Below are positions 1 through 8,616 of a stretch of DNA of 64,000 nucleotides, piece by piece; positions within the stretch are counted from its first letter, which is position 1; each line of letters begins with the position of its first letter. Below the pieces are notes generated by a model. That model saw only the letters and a program-made list of their open reading frames with translations, had not been told where the DNA came from and made no database searches. The position numbers were made by a program, and so were the translations under genes. Origin of the DNA: a virus; the IMG/VR virus record IMGVR_UViG_3300036770_001780, positions 30,361-94,360 of that record; one strand, written 5' to 3'.

Positions 1-45
1 AGTCGGCTAGTGCGAGTACCAAAGGAAGAGAAAGACCAGAAGTAA
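1..45 (+). CDS. 3' end of an unidentified gene (partial)
   Basis: Frame 1 is open from the window edge to TAA at 43-45 and reads a short charged tail ending KEEKDQK. It lies just upstream of, and in the same direction as, the run of small basic late genes. Only about 14 codons are visible, so no function can be given and chance openness is possible. Confidence 0.3.
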   Translation, partial: SRLVRVPKEEKDQK

Positions 46-56
46 TAGGAAGGTGT

Positions 57-404
57 ATGGCTGAAAAGAAAACCCCAACCAAGAAAGCATCTGGCGGAGG
101 GATTGAGTACCGGGGAAGGAAATTCCCCGGATACAATAAACCAGTAAAGTCCGACCGTCCAGGCAAAAAGAAGATGGTTCTTGCCAAGGAAGGCGATACT
201 GTTAAGCTTGTTCATTTTGGTGACGCCAAGATGGGCCATAACTACAGCGCAGCGGCCAGAAAGAGCTACATGGCCCGTAGCGCAGGTATTAAAGGGAAAG
301 ACTCTAAGCTTTCAGCTAACTACTGGTCAAGAAAGGTGTTGTGGGCAGGCCCTGGAGGGTCGAAGAAGGCTCCGCCCAAGAGCCAGAAAGTGAAGAAATA
401 CTAG
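57..404 (+). CDS. small basic protein of unknown function
   Basis: 115 aa, very rich in Lys and Gly. The central part (FPGYNKP, then a VKLVHFGD stretch, then YWSRKVLW) matches, from memory, a recurring family of small basic phage proteins of unknown role. A GGAAGG ribosome binding site at 48-53 supports the ATG at 57. It is first in a run of three basic proteins (57-1020) packed nearly end to end. High charge and no membrane segment suggest a nucleic-acid-binding or virion-associated role; this is inference only. Confidence 0.8.
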   Translation: MAEKKTPTKKASGGGIEYRGRKFPGYNKPVKSDRPGKKKMVLAKEGDTVKLVHFGDAKMGHNYSAAARKSYMARSAGIKGKDSKLSANYWSRKVLWAGPGGSKKAPPKSQKVKKY

Positions 405-405
405 C

Positions 406-600
406 ATGGCTGAAAAGAAGAAGTGGATCCAAGAGGCAATCAAGAAGCCGGGTGCCCTAAAGAAGTCTATGGGCGTCAAGGAAGGCGAGAAAATCCCCGC
501 CAAGAAACTAGCCAAGGCCGCTAAAGCCCCTGGGAAGATGGGCCAGAGGGCGAGGTTGGCGGAAACTTTGAAGAAGATGAGCAAGAAGAAAGAGAAGTAA
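406..600 (+). CDS. very small Lys/Ala-rich basic protein
   Basis: 64 aa, beginning MAEKKKWIQEAIKKPGALKK and ending in a run of Lys/Met/Glu. The WIQEAIKKPGAL start and the IPAKKLAKAAKAPGK segment recur in many environmental phage contigs as a short protein of unknown function (recalled, not searched). It starts one base after the stop of the preceding gene, so translation is probably coupled. It shares the MAEKK start with its upstream neighbour, possibly by duplication of the first codons. Confidence 0.75.
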   Translation: MAEKKKWIQEAIKKPGALKKSMGVKEGEKIPAKKLAKAAKAPGKMGQRARLAETLKKMSKKKEK

Positions 601-603
601 CTA

Positions 604-1020
604 ATGGCCGTAAACGCTGCCAAAAACTACACCAAGCCTGCTCTTCGCGCTCGTATTGTATCCGAAGTAAAAGCCGGAACAAAGGGCGGCAAAGCAGGCC
701 AATGGAGTGCCCGGAAGAGCCAGATCGTAGCCAAGCGATACGAAGAAGCTGGTGGAGGCTACAAGGGCAAGAAAGCAGCGCCACAGAAATCTCTGTCTAA
801 ATGGACTAAGGCTGAGTGGACGACAAAGAGCGGTAAGCCGTCAACTCAGGGACCGAAGGCTACTGGCGAACGATATCTTCCAAAGAAAGCTATCAAGGCT
901 ATGTCCTCAAAGGAATATGCTGCGACGACCAAGAAGAAGCGGGAAGATACAGCCAAGGGCAAGCAGTTCTCTAAGCAGCCAAAGAAAGCTGCATCCATAA
1001 CCAAGAGGCATAGAAAATAA
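604..1020 (+). CDS. basic protein with GGKxGQWSARK-type domain (DUF5872-like)
   Basis: 138 aa and strongly basic. Residues about 25-60 contain the segment GGKAGQWSARKSQIVAKRY followed by EEAGGGYKG. I associate this pattern with a small domain (DUF5872-like) in phages and large DNA viruses, but the family name is from memory. The tail is Lys-rich and ends KRHRK. It is third in the tandem run of basic genes, four bases after the previous stop. No enzymatic motif is visible. Confidence 0.75.
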   Translation: MAVNAAKNYTKPALRARIVSEVKAGTKGGKAGQWSARKSQIVAKRYEEAGGGYKGKKAAPQKSLSKWTKAEWTTKSGKPSTQGPKATGERYLPKKAIKAMSSKEYAATTKKKREDTAKGKQFSKQPKKAASITKRHRK

Positions 1021-1021
1021 C

Positions 1022-1297
1022 ATGCAAGCCACTGGACAAGAGATAGGGGCCTTGAAGGCACTGATTGAAGCAGGCGGAAGTACCGCCCTTATAGCGGCCT
1101 TGATGTATGCACTAAAGACTCTTTGGGGTCTAGTCATATCCAAGGATGGTCAACTCATGGAAGAGCGGGACAAGAGGGAAGAATTGATTAAAGAGTCTAT
1201 CCTCGCCAGCCGATCTATGTTTGAGTCAACCGAAAAGATCGTTCAAGCACTAGAACGCATCGAGAGAAAGGTAGTAAGCGATGATGAACATAACTAA
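1022..1297 (+). CDS. small membrane protein, holin-like
   Basis: 91 aa. A hydrophobic helix at about residues 19-40 (Ala/Leu/Ile/Tyr-rich) is followed by a charged, probably coiled-coil tail running to the end. One N-terminal membrane helix plus an amphipathic charged tail resembles small holins of the BhlA type, and its place beside packaging genes fits. No endolysin or spanin is adjacent, so lysis is a guess; a membrane-anchored scaffold role is equally open. Confidence 0.6.
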   Translation: MQATGQEIGALKALIEAGGSTALIAALMYALKTLWGLVISKDGQLMEERDKREELIKESILASRSMFESTEKIVQALERIERKVVSDDEHN

Positions 1298-1313
1298 CTT
1301 CTTGGAGTCTTGT

Positions 1314-1475
1314 ATGCCAAGCAGTAAACCTTCCAAGAAGAAGGATTGCGATCTGTCTCTTGATACAATGCAGAATGAAGCTATTAAAAAGCTCCAGCAA
1401 GGCCGCGAGTTCATGACATCGGCCATTGATGCTATAGGGGCGAAATACAGCCAAAATGAGACAAAAGCCGGATAA
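1314..1475 (+). CDS. hypothetical small protein
   Basis: 53 aa from the ATG at 1314, chosen because GGAG at 1304-1307 sits six bases upstream. The frame stays open upstream to ATG codons at 1281/1284, which would overlap the preceding gene. The product is Lys-rich with a predicted helix in its second half (residues about 18-45). It overlaps the next gene by 20 bases, typical of this tightly packed block. No family recognised. Confidence 0.55.
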   Translation: MPSSKPSKKKDCDLSLDTMQNEAIKKLQQGREFMTSAIDAIGAKYSQNETKAG

Positions 1476-1884
1476 AAACATCGAATCACTTGAAATTATC
1501 GTTCGGGATAAGAGCGAGATCGCCCCGCCTACGGCGGCAAGTTTTGATACCTGGATAAAGGATCGTCTTATCGAGGATGCCCCGGATTACTACGAAAAGC
1601 TTCGGAATTCCATAGTCAAGCACCTGGATAACGAGAATCCCAATATCAAGGTAATGGAGTTAGCTGCTGAGATTCTGGGCTTGAAATCTGGAGGCGGTGT
1701 CAATATTACGCAGAACATTCTGACGCAGAACGGCAATACGACCGTGAATAACGGAAGCGGCGCTTCTCTTGAATCTCTTATCAAGCAGATGGAGGCCCGT
1801 GATGCTTCCGCCAAGCAAAAGGCAGAAGTGATTGACGTAGAGTTTATAGACACACCGGAGGTCGGAGATGGCAAAAAAGGCTGA
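1456..1884 (+). CDS. candidate terminase small subunit
   Basis: 142 aa, just upstream of the terminase large subunit, where the small subunit usually lies. The N-terminal half is helical with a KVMELAAEILGL stretch that could be part of a helix-turn-helix. The middle (residues about 80-105) is an Asn/Thr/Gly-rich beta-like segment, and the end is helical and acidic. Small terminases diverge widely, so the call rests mainly on position and length. Alternative: an unrelated head protein. Confidence 0.45.
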   Translation: MRQKPDKNIESLEIIVRDKSEIAPPTAASFDTWIKDRLIEDAPDYYEKLRNSIVKHLDNENPNIKVMELAAEILGLKSGGGVNITQNILTQNGNTTVNNGSGASLESLIKQMEARDASAKQKAEVIDVEFIDTPEVGDGKKG

Positions 1885-2041
1885 CAAAGTTCGTAAGGTC
1901 ATGCGCGAGTTTAAGGAGGGGAAGCTACGCTCGGGATCAAAGAAAGGGCCAGTAGTCAAAAACCCTAAGCAGGCAATCGCAATCGCACTGAGCGAAGAGC
2001 GGCAAGGTGGCAAGACTATGGCAATGAAAAAGAAGAAGTGA
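1868..2041 (+). CDS. DUF6496-like small basic protein
   Basis: 57 aa, too short for ordinary gene calls. It starts with ATG at 1868 inside the end of the previous gene and stops at TGA 2039-2041, overlapping the GTG start of the terminase. The core KVMREFKEGKLRSGSKKGP followed by VKNPKQAIAIALSE matches what I recall of DUF6496, a small Lys-rich domain shared by bacteria and phages. The tail is MKKKK. Double overlap with both neighbours and the family match support a real gene. Confidence 0.75.
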   Translation: MAKKADKVRKVMREFKEGKLRSGSKKGPVVKNPKQAIAIALSEERQGGKTMAMKKKK

Positions 2042-4224
2042 TTATACCCCCTAAAGAATTAAGGTCCAGGACTAGGAGTAGTCATGTCTGGGATATCGTT
2101 GAATACTTTGAGACTGGCAAGTTCGAGAAAGTCCCTGAAGAAGATCGGTTCAAGTTGCTGAACAATCAGGAGTTGATGCTTGTGGCGTCGGAACTCCAAA
2201 GATGCCGAGAGGACTTCCGGTACGCGGCTAGTAACTACTTCTGGATATCAGATAAAGAAGGCAATGACCGTCTTTTCGAACTTTGGGACGGCCAAGAACT
2301 AGTCCTCCAAAAGCTAGAGGACATGAAGAAGCGCGGGAAACCGCAGCGAATTTGCCTTATCAAGGCTCGTCAGTTGGGCTTATCGCTCCTTGGGTGCGGA
2401 ATCGTGGCTTGGGTTTGCATGTTCCGTTCTAACCGCAGGGGGATGATTGTATCGGAAGACGAGGACCAGTCCCAGAATCTGTTTAACAGCTACCTGTCGC
2501 CAATCTACCGGCAACTACCCTGGTGGCTCCGCCCGAAGAACAGTTCGTTTAAGCTGGACACCGGCATCGTACTTGACGTGCCAGCCAAAGATGGCGGACT
2601 CGGGTTGAACTCTCTCATTCGAGTACAGTGGGCGAACCGAAAAGGCGGACTAGGGCAAGGGTATCGCCTTAACGCTTTCCACGGATCTGAGTTTACTTCT
2701 TGGTCGGACCTCCAGGGAACTCTAGAAGAGGACCTGAAGTACGCTCTCGTCAACAGCCCAGATACAATAGCCATATTAGAATCAACCGCAAAGGGTGCCG
2801 GAACCGAGAGCCACGCTTTCTATAAGAAGTGCGTTAACCTTGGCGACAAGGCCGACTGGGAAGCTGTCTTCTTGCCTTACTTCTTTGAGAAGAAGAGAGT
2901 ACTGGCCCCTCCTTCCGGCTGGCGTATTGGCGAAGAAGAAAAGCGGATGCGGGATGTTGTTGAGTCTAATTGGTGCAGATGCAGCAATAAAGTCTGTGGT
3001 AGGTATTTCAACAGGAAGACGCCGACCGGGACACTGGATGGATCCACTTGCCAAGTATGTGACTCCGGTACTCTTGAGCCTTATATATTAAGGGATGACC
3101 AGATTTACTTCATTGTAAATGAGCGGGTAAACGCCAGTAACACCAAGTCGATCAAGCAGGAACTTGCCCTTACCGCCGAGGAAGCCTTTATCGCAAAAGG
3201 CGAACAAGTGTTTAGCGAGAAGGCAGTTGAGAATGTCGAGTATTTCACCGAGAGAGCGCCGTCCCCTCTTAAAGGCTTCTTTGATCGACACGGATACTTT
3301 CATGGGTATTCAGATAACGACTTGAGTCGCAAATGCCACCTGGAAGGATGCTCGATGTTTCACGACGGCGAGGACCTTCACCTGTGGGTTTGGGAGAAGC
3401 CGGTAACTAACGCCCGATACCAGATAGGAGTTGACGTTGGGTACGGCAAGGGTAAGGATTTCTCAGTAGCATGGGTCAACCGAGTCGGCACTTCCGGGAG
3501 CGAAGATGTTCACGTCGCAACCCTTAGAACCAACATAGTCAACCCGCTAGACCTTTCTTACGAGGTAGCCAAGCTTGGCAAGTGGTATAACGAGGCCCAG
3601 ATAGCGGTAGAGTACAACACACCGGGGAACTCAACCGCAGACCAACTGTTGAACAATCTGTCTTATCCGAATTGCTACCGCAGAAAGACGACAACAGGCG
3701 CTCCCCATTGGCTGACTCTTCAGAATACGAAACCCAAGCTAATCGTCACAGCCGACAGGTGGCTCAAAGAAGGTATCTTCATAGCTAGAGACCCTCGCTT
3801 TCTTGATGAAATAAAGGTGTTCACTAGCATCGACGGCAGCCTTAGAACAGGGGCACAGGGCGGTTTTAACGACGACGTTGTGATGGCGGCGATGATATGC
3901 CTCTTCACTGCCCACGAGGGGGATTACGAGGACAATTACGGGATTGTTCCGAATAAGATCGAAAGGACTCCCGATACTTGTGACTACAAGATGAGTTGCG
4001 GGAAATGCCATAAAGTGTGGGGAGCGGATTCCCCCGGCACGATACGCAATTGCCCGTTCTGTCAGTCTATGTTTGTCTTGGCAAGCAGGAACCTGCATGT
4101 GCCGATAGCTAGGCAGCAAGACCCTCGCAACGAACTTCGTGATTTCGACCCCAAGCCAGAAGGGGAGCACTCTTCCTACGGCGAGGTAAAGGACTGGGGC
4201 GTGACTGATTACGCCCTTTTGTAA
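2038..4224 (+). CDS. terL: terminase large subunit
   Basis: 728 aa DNA-packaging motor. The ATPase domain has a phage-type Walker A, KARQLGLS at residues 109-116, and a later IAILESTAKG segment typical of the motif II/III region. The RNase H-like nuclease domain begins at about residue 460 with IGVDVGYGKGKDF, where D466 is the likely metal ligand. Two Cys clusters stand out: C/C pairs near residues 312-342 and two CxxC pairs near 650-675, probably zinc sites. The start is GTG at 2038, overlapping the upstream stop (GTGA). It is longer than most terminases (about 450-650 aa) because of these insertions. Confidence 0.93.
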   Translation: MIIPPKELRSRTRSSHVWDIVEYFETGKFEKVPEEDRFKLLNNQELMLVASELQRCREDFRYAASNYFWISDKEGNDRLFELWDGQELVLQKLEDMKKRGKPQRICLIKARQLGLSLLGCGIVAWVCMFRSNRRGMIVSEDEDQSQNLFNSYLSPIYRQLPWWLRPKNSSFKLDTGIVLDVPAKDGGLGLNSLIRVQWANRKGGLGQGYRLNAFHGSEFTSWSDLQGTLEEDLKYALVNSPDTIAILESTAKGAGTESHAFYKKCVNLGDKADWEAVFLPYFFEKKRVLAPPSGWRIGEEEKRMRDVVESNWCRCSNKVCGRYFNRKTPTGTLDGSTCQVCDSGTLEPYILRDDQIYFIVNERVNASNTKSIKQELALTAEEAFIAKGEQVFSEKAVENVEYFTERAPSPLKGFFDRHGYFHGYSDNDLSRKCHLEGCSMFHDGEDLHLWVWEKPVTNARYQIGVDVGYGKGKDFSVAWVNRVGTSGSEDVHVATLRTNIVNPLDLSYEVAKLGKWYNEAQIAVEYNTPGNSTADQLLNNLSYPNCYRRKTTTGAPHWLTLQNTKPKLIVTADRWLKEGIFIARDPRFLDEIKVFTSIDGSLRTGAQGGFNDDVVMAAMICLFTAHEGDYEDNYGIVPNKIERTPDTCDYKMSCGKCHKVWGADSPGTIRNCPFCQSMFVLASRNLHVPIARQQDPRNELRDFDPKPEGEHSSYGEVKDWGVTDYALL

Positions 4225-4265
4225 ATTGTTATCTATTAGACTTTGAGAAACGGTAAGATATAGTC

Positions 4266-4811
4266 ATGGCAAAGAGCACAAAACCAACGAATGTTCAAGT
4301 GAATCTTGAGCTGTCCATCCCAATTAAAGACTATGAAGTATTTGAGGCGGTTGATCCTGATAACGTTCAGGCGTATCTGAATACTTGCGTAGCCAACTAC
4401 TTGTCGGCATACGCTGATGGCGGCTTAATGCTATCAGGGGACGATATTCAGGCTATGAGTGAGGCGCTAGGGGAAGACGTGACTTCTTCTTCGGATATCG
4501 TAAACGCGGTAATCAACTCTGTATCAGAAGAGGACAGCGATTCGGTATTTAAGGTCGTAATTGATCCATCGCTAAAGCCCAACATTGAGGACTCGGCGCG
4601 AGTTCAGGGCGTAACAGTTGACCACTGGCTAACTAACTGCTGGAGCCATATCATCACAAACGGATGGCTTTACGGCGTATCTGGAGACATCCGCTGGGTT
4701 CCTTTTACTAACCAACAGCTAAAGCTGATTAGCGAGGCTGCCGGAAAGAAGCTGGAAAGTTCTTCTGATATCGTGGCGGCAGTTACTGCACATTCGGGAG
4801 TTGCCGTCTAA
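4266..4811 (+). CDS. hypothetical protein with an internal duplication
   Basis: 181 aa, acidic. Two halves share a pattern: an aromatic helix, then an SEALGEDVTSSSDIVNAV segment (about residues 66-85) and again ISEAAGKKLESSSDIVAAV (about 155-175). This suggests two copies of one roughly 60-residue domain. It lies between terminase and portal with a short leader. No known family recognised; a head-assembly accessory role is inferred from position. Confidence 0.75.
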   Translation: MAKSTKPTNVQVNLELSIPIKDYEVFEAVDPDNVQAYLNTCVANYLSAYADGGLMLSGDDIQAMSEALGEDVTSSSDIVNAVINSVSEEDSDSVFKVVIDPSLKPNIEDSARVQGVTVDHWLTNCWSHIITNGWLYGVSGDIRWVPFTNQQLKLISEAAGKKLESSSDIVAAVTAHSGVAV

Positions 4812-5198
4812 ATGCCTACTTACGAAGGGACTTGCAAGAATGAATCCTGCGAGAAGCAGGGCAGTTTGTTTGAATTCTTCGTCCGCCGTTGGGACAGTCC
4901 TAATCCGGCTTGCCCTGCTTGCAAGCAAGAAGTTCATCGCTATGTATCGGCTCCAAGTATCGTTTGGGCCAAGGACCTCGGGCAGTATCTAGGACAGAAT
5001 AGCGAGGGCCATTGGGCGCACGCCAGAGATGAGCAAGGGGTTCCTGTAAAGCACTTTATTCGCACTAGGCAAGACCAGAAAGAGTTCTGCCATCGCTACG
5101 GGTATTACGACCCGAATGACCTTCCATCCTCTTGCACTGCCGACGAGAACGGCATTACGAAGAGGAACACTAGTGGAGAAAAGGGACAGTGGATTTAA
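4812..5198 (+). CDS. FmdB-like zinc ribbon protein
   Basis: 128 aa. The N-terminus MPTYEGTC with a second Cys five residues later, and CPACKQEVHRYVSAPS about 25 residues on, form the zinc ribbon seen in FmdB-type small regulatory proteins. Phage copies commonly sit next to portal genes. The remainder is hydrophilic and ends in an SGEKGQW-like tail. The ATG directly follows the previous stop, with GGAG at 4797-4800 as ribosome binding site. Function unknown; zinc binding is inferred from the Cys pairs. Confidence 0.75.
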   Translation: MPTYEGTCKNESCEKQGSLFEFFVRRWDSPNPACPACKQEVHRYVSAPSIVWAKDLGQYLGQNSEGHWAHARDEQGVPVKHFIRTRQDQKEFCHRYGYYDPNDLPSSCTADENGITKRNTSGEKGQWI

Positions 5199-5201
5199 CG
5201 T

Positions 5202-7091
5202 ATGGAAAGACTACCACATTCGCCATCTTTAGCCAAAACGGGAGAAACTCCTGAGTATAGGGCAAATTACACCCGAAAGATCAAAGAGTGGCGAGATGGC
5301 ACCCGCGAACAAGCGATGCTTTCCTACCGCAACTCAATCGAGTTCCCTAACGTCGAAAAGTACATCAGATACCTAGAAGGCGCTCAGTGGGATAATCGAC
5401 GGCCTCGTTATAAGAGCCGGTTCGTTGACAACAAGATGGAGTTGGTTCGTAGGGAGCGGCTTTCGCTGCTTACCGATTCGCGTCCTTCCATTGATGTTTC
5501 TACAAATGTTGAAGCATACGAAGAGCCAGCTCAGGTAATCGCCAATGTAATCAGGGCGGAGTGGATTCGTCAAAACATGGGTGACGCACTAGTTGACGTT
5601 ACTGACATCGCCATGCTTCATGGGATTGCCTATTGGCGAATAGGCGCTTCCGCACCTGGATCAATGCGGGTTGTTCCCCTTGGGCCTGATAACGTAATGC
5701 CGATTCAGCCCAGCAAGACAAGCCTTCAAGACTCTGCGGCTGTCTTATACCGGAACTGGAAGCCTATCTCTTACTTCAAGAAAGTATTCCCTATGAGCGC
5801 ACAGGGAATTGAGGATCAGGCTAAATACTGGGAGGCTAAGCCACAGGACAAGTACTCCCGTCCCGCGCACGTACCTGAATACACATGGAGCCAGATGTCT
5901 CCCGCCTTCAGAAAGCTAGTAGGCGTACAGACGGGCGACTTCAGTGCTTATGGCTCTAAGATGTACGGGGCTATTGAACTAGAAGAGTATTACGTAGACG
6001 ATCTAAGCATCAATGAATCAAATAAAGAAGTAATCGTCCGCGATCCGTTCCTCCCGCCAGATATGCACAACTGGTGGTATAAGGTAAAACCGGGCGAGCG
6101 ACTCTATCCGAGGAAGCGCCTTATTATCTTCGCCGGTGACCGACTTCTTTACGATGGCCCGTCTCCTTTCTGGCACGGCATGTATCCGTTCGTGGAACTG
6201 CGACTTAATCCTGTCCCGTGGTCTTTTCAAGGATTAAGCACATACCGATCCCTGGTCCCAATGCAGGATGCTATCAACGAGATTCCTGCCGGTATGCTGG
6301 ATATGTCGAAGCGGGTATTGAACCCGACGCTGATCGCAAAGACCAACGTAGCCTCGGAAGCCGCTTGGCGTGAATACTTGAGCGACATGCCCGGTGCTAG
6401 GCTGAAGGTAAACCCGAACGTCAATATTGGCGCTGATATACAATACGGACAGGTTCCGCAGATTCCTCAGTACGTAATCGCTCTCCTTCAGGGCGTAATC
6501 ATGCCTGAGTTCGACAAGATGAGCGGCATCATGGATATGTCGAAGCTTGCCGGTAAGAATCAACTCCCCTCTGGAGATACAATCGACCAGATGCGAGATA
6601 CACTACAGACCCCGCTCCGCAGGGAAGAGAGGTTTTTGGAGTCATTCTTGCAGCGGTGTGGCACGCAGGCTGTGTCTAACGTTATCCAGTTCTACACAGC
6701 ACGCCAGCGCATGAAGATGTTGGGCGAGAACGGCCTAAGCTGGGAAGACTTCACCTACGATCCTGGCAATCTTTATCCGGGATCCGATGGTGATTTCGAC
6801 AAACAGCGCAAGGAAACCTTCTGGTCTATTTTCTCTATGACAGTAAAGCCGGGTTCTTTGCACTCTGGAGCTAAAGACCGTGAGAAGATGGAAGCAGTTA
6901 GTCTCGCTGCTCGTGGTCTTATCTCCAGGAAAGAGCTGTATCGAAGGCTAGAGATAGACCCGGAGCGAGCCGACAAAATACTACAAGAACTCATGGAAGA
7001 GGCCCAGGCTACGGCATCACTACAGACATCAGGGAGAGCGCCTCGTTCGGTATCTGAACAGGGTGGACCTTCAGCCGCAATGCCTGGGTAA
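5202..7091 (+). CDS. portal protein
   Basis: 629 aa, in the expected place between terminase and scaffold/capsid. Features typical of short-tailed phage portals: an N-terminal helical region, a KSRFVDNKMELVRRERLS segment about 70 residues in, a central beta-rich wing, a PVPWSFQGLSTYRSLVPMQD stem-like stretch, and a C-terminal helical, Gln/Ala-rich tail. It would form the dodecameric ring through which DNA enters and leaves the head and on which the adaptor proteins dock. Confidence 0.88.
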   Translation: MERLPHSPSLAKTGETPEYRANYTRKIKEWRDGTREQAMLSYRNSIEFPNVEKYIRYLEGAQWDNRRPRYKSRFVDNKMELVRRERLSLLTDSRPSIDVSTNVEAYEEPAQVIANVIRAEWIRQNMGDALVDVTDIAMLHGIAYWRIGASAPGSMRVVPLGPDNVMPIQPSKTSLQDSAAVLYRNWKPISYFKKVFPMSAQGIEDQAKYWEAKPQDKYSRPAHVPEYTWSQMSPAFRKLVGVQTGDFSAYGSKMYGAIELEEYYVDDLSINESNKEVIVRDPFLPPDMHNWWYKVKPGERLYPRKRLIIFAGDRLLYDGPSPFWHGMYPFVELRLNPVPWSFQGLSTYRSLVPMQDAINEIPAGMLDMSKRVLNPTLIAKTNVASEAAWREYLSDMPGARLKVNPNVNIGADIQYGQVPQIPQYVIALLQGVIMPEFDKMSGIMDMSKLAGKNQLPSGDTIDQMRDTLQTPLRREERFLESFLQRCGTQAVSNVIQFYTARQRMKMLGENGLSWEDFTYDPGNLYPGSDGDFDKQRKETFWSIFSMTVKPGSLHSGAKDREKMEAVSLAARGLISRKELYRRLEIDPERADKILQELMEEAQATASLQTSGRAPRSVSEQGGPSAAMPG

Positions 7092-7103
7092 GAAAGGTAT
7101 CGC

Positions 7104-7799
7104 TTGCCTAGAAAGATAGTAGACAAGTCAAAGACGAAATCATTTGAGAATGGTTTTGAACTTAGGGAGATAAAGCCTTTAACGGATAACCAAAAAGAAG
7201 TATTCGATCAGTACTCGCAAGGCAAGCAGTTAATGCTTACCGGGATGGCGGGGACAGGAAAGACCTTTATTGCTTTGTATCTTGCCTTCAAGGATTTGAT
7301 CGAAGGGAAGTTGTCCAGTATCGAAATAGTCAGGAGCACGGTCCCTAGTCGAGACATGGGATTCTTGCCGGGGACCTTGCAGGAGAAGCTTGCTGCTTAC
7401 GAAGACCCTTACCGGCAGGTAGTTAATAGCCTGTTCGGTCGAGATGACGCATGGGCCATCCTTCACAAGAAGGGATACGTAAACATGGTGTCTACTAGCT
7501 ACCTCCGTGGCGTAACTTACAAGAACGTAGCTATCATCTTTGATGAGATCCAAAACTGCACTATGCAGGAGTTGGATACCGTTATCACACGAGTCGGCCC
7601 CGGATGCCGCGTGATTCTTTGCGGAGATATCAAGCAGAACGACTTGATTACCGGCAAGAGCGCGTCCGGTATGCCCTCTTTCGAGAAGGTCATCTACTCG
7701 ATGCAGGAATTTGAGTCCGTGGAGTTCGATATCAAGGACATCGTTCGCTCTGGATTAGTAAAAAGCTACTTATTGGCTAAGCATAGGCTAGGACTATAA
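7104..7799 (+). CDS. phoH: PhoH-like ATPase
   Basis: 231 aa P-loop protein of the PhoH family. Walker A is GMAGTGKT at residues 47-54; Walker B is IIFDE with D147-E148, followed by a QNCTMQELDTVITRVG stretch typical of PhoH. The start is TTG at 7104 with AAAGGT about six bases upstream; no ATG fits. PhoH genes are frequent in marine and environmental phages, and proposed roles include RNA metabolism and phosphate stress. Its place inside the head gene cluster is unusual. Confidence 0.9.
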   Translation: MPRKIVDKSKTKSFENGFELREIKPLTDNQKEVFDQYSQGKQLMLTGMAGTGKTFIALYLAFKDLIEGKLSSIEIVRSTVPSRDMGFLPGTLQEKLAAYEDPYRQVVNSLFGRDDAWAILHKKGYVNMVSTSYLRGVTYKNVAIIFDEIQNCTMQELDTVITRVGPGCRVILCGDIKQNDLITGKSASGMPSFEKVIYSMQEFESVEFDIKDIVRSGLVKSYLLAKHRLGL

Positions 7800-7887
7800 C
7801 TTTTTCTTTGCACTATGTCAAGCCAATGTTCAAAAATTAGATTAGAGCCTTAATAGGTCATAAGACTTATAGGCTATAGGAGATCAG

Positions 7888-8163
7888 ATGAAGGCACAGA
7901 TCATTGGCACAACTCAACCCGTAAAGAGCGAGCCACACAATGTGCTGCCTGAAAACCACGGTAAGCCGCAGGCTCAGACTATTGGAACGACGGTCCCTCT
8001 TCAGACCACGCCATCCAACGTCAAGTACGGGGCAGGCGCTCACAGTGGGAAGTTTCAAGTTATCGGGGACCAGATCAAGATGAGTGATGCCCCGGTTCTT
8101 GGCTATCAGTCGGCCAACACCCCGATGTCCGAGCGGGTTGCGGACAGCAAGAAGGGTTTCTAA
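7888..8163 (+). CDS. hypothetical protein of the head gene cluster
   Basis: 91 aa. A short pattern is repeated: QIIGTTQPVKSEPHNVLPEN near the start and QTIGTTVPLQTTPSNVKYG further on, so the first 50 residues look like a tandem duplication. An AGGAGATC ribosome binding site precedes the ATG. The 88-bp gap upstream (7800-7887) is AT-rich and might hold a promoter, but I found no convincing -35/-10 pair. Location suggests a minor head protein. Confidence 0.7.
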   Translation: MKAQIIGTTQPVKSEPHNVLPENHGKPQAQTIGTTVPLQTTPSNVKYGAGAHSGKFQVIGDQIKMSDAPVLGYQSANTPMSERVADSKKGF

Positions 8164-8172
8164 GGATATATC

Positions 8173-8529
8173 ATGGGTCCAGTAGCAGGTACACCTCCGG
8201 TTTCACCAGATGTCATGGCACAACAGATGCCTCCGATGGCTGCTTATGCAGATCAGGCTCGGGGCATGGTTGGCGGCGGCGGCGCTGCTGCTGAGTCGCA
8301 AGACCCCATGAAATTCGTACAGACTTTACTCGACGACATTGCCTCTAACCTGATGAAGGTAGCGCAGGTTGTCGGACAGAGCAAGAAAGAGCTTATGCCT
8401 ATCGTTCAAAAGATGGCTGAAGCTGGTTCTATGCTCTCCAATGAAATTCAGACTCAAATGCCTCAGCAGCAAACCGCTCAGACGCCTCCTCAAGCAGAAG
8501 GCCCTAGCGGAATGGGCTTAGGCGCTTAA
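8173..8529 (+). CDS. hypothetical Met/Gln/Pro-rich protein
   Basis: 118 aa. A Pro/Met-rich N-terminus and a Gly/Ala run (about residues 33-42) lead into an amphipathic helix (about 48-95: KFVQTLLDDIASNLMKVAQV and on), followed by a Gln/Pro-rich tail. It lies between portal and scaffold. The composition resembles small head-assembly or scaffold-like proteins, but no family is recognised. Confidence 0.7.
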   Translation: MGPVAGTPPVSPDVMAQQMPPMAAYADQARGMVGGGGAAAESQDPMKFVQTLLDDIASNLMKVAQVVGQSKKELMPIVQKMAEAGSMLSNEIQTQMPQQQTAQTPPQAEGPSGMGLGA

Positions 8530-8616
8530 TCAACCTAAAGCAACAGGCAACCACCTTGGGCTGGCGTCGAAAGACAGGTTACGAGAACGGGTTAGCTGGA
8601 GTTGTTGAAAGGGCAA

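Noticed and set aside
7800-7887. Possible promoter in the AT-rich gap after phoH
   Set aside because: No -35/-10 pair with proper spacing could be found; only the ribosome binding site of the next gene is clear.
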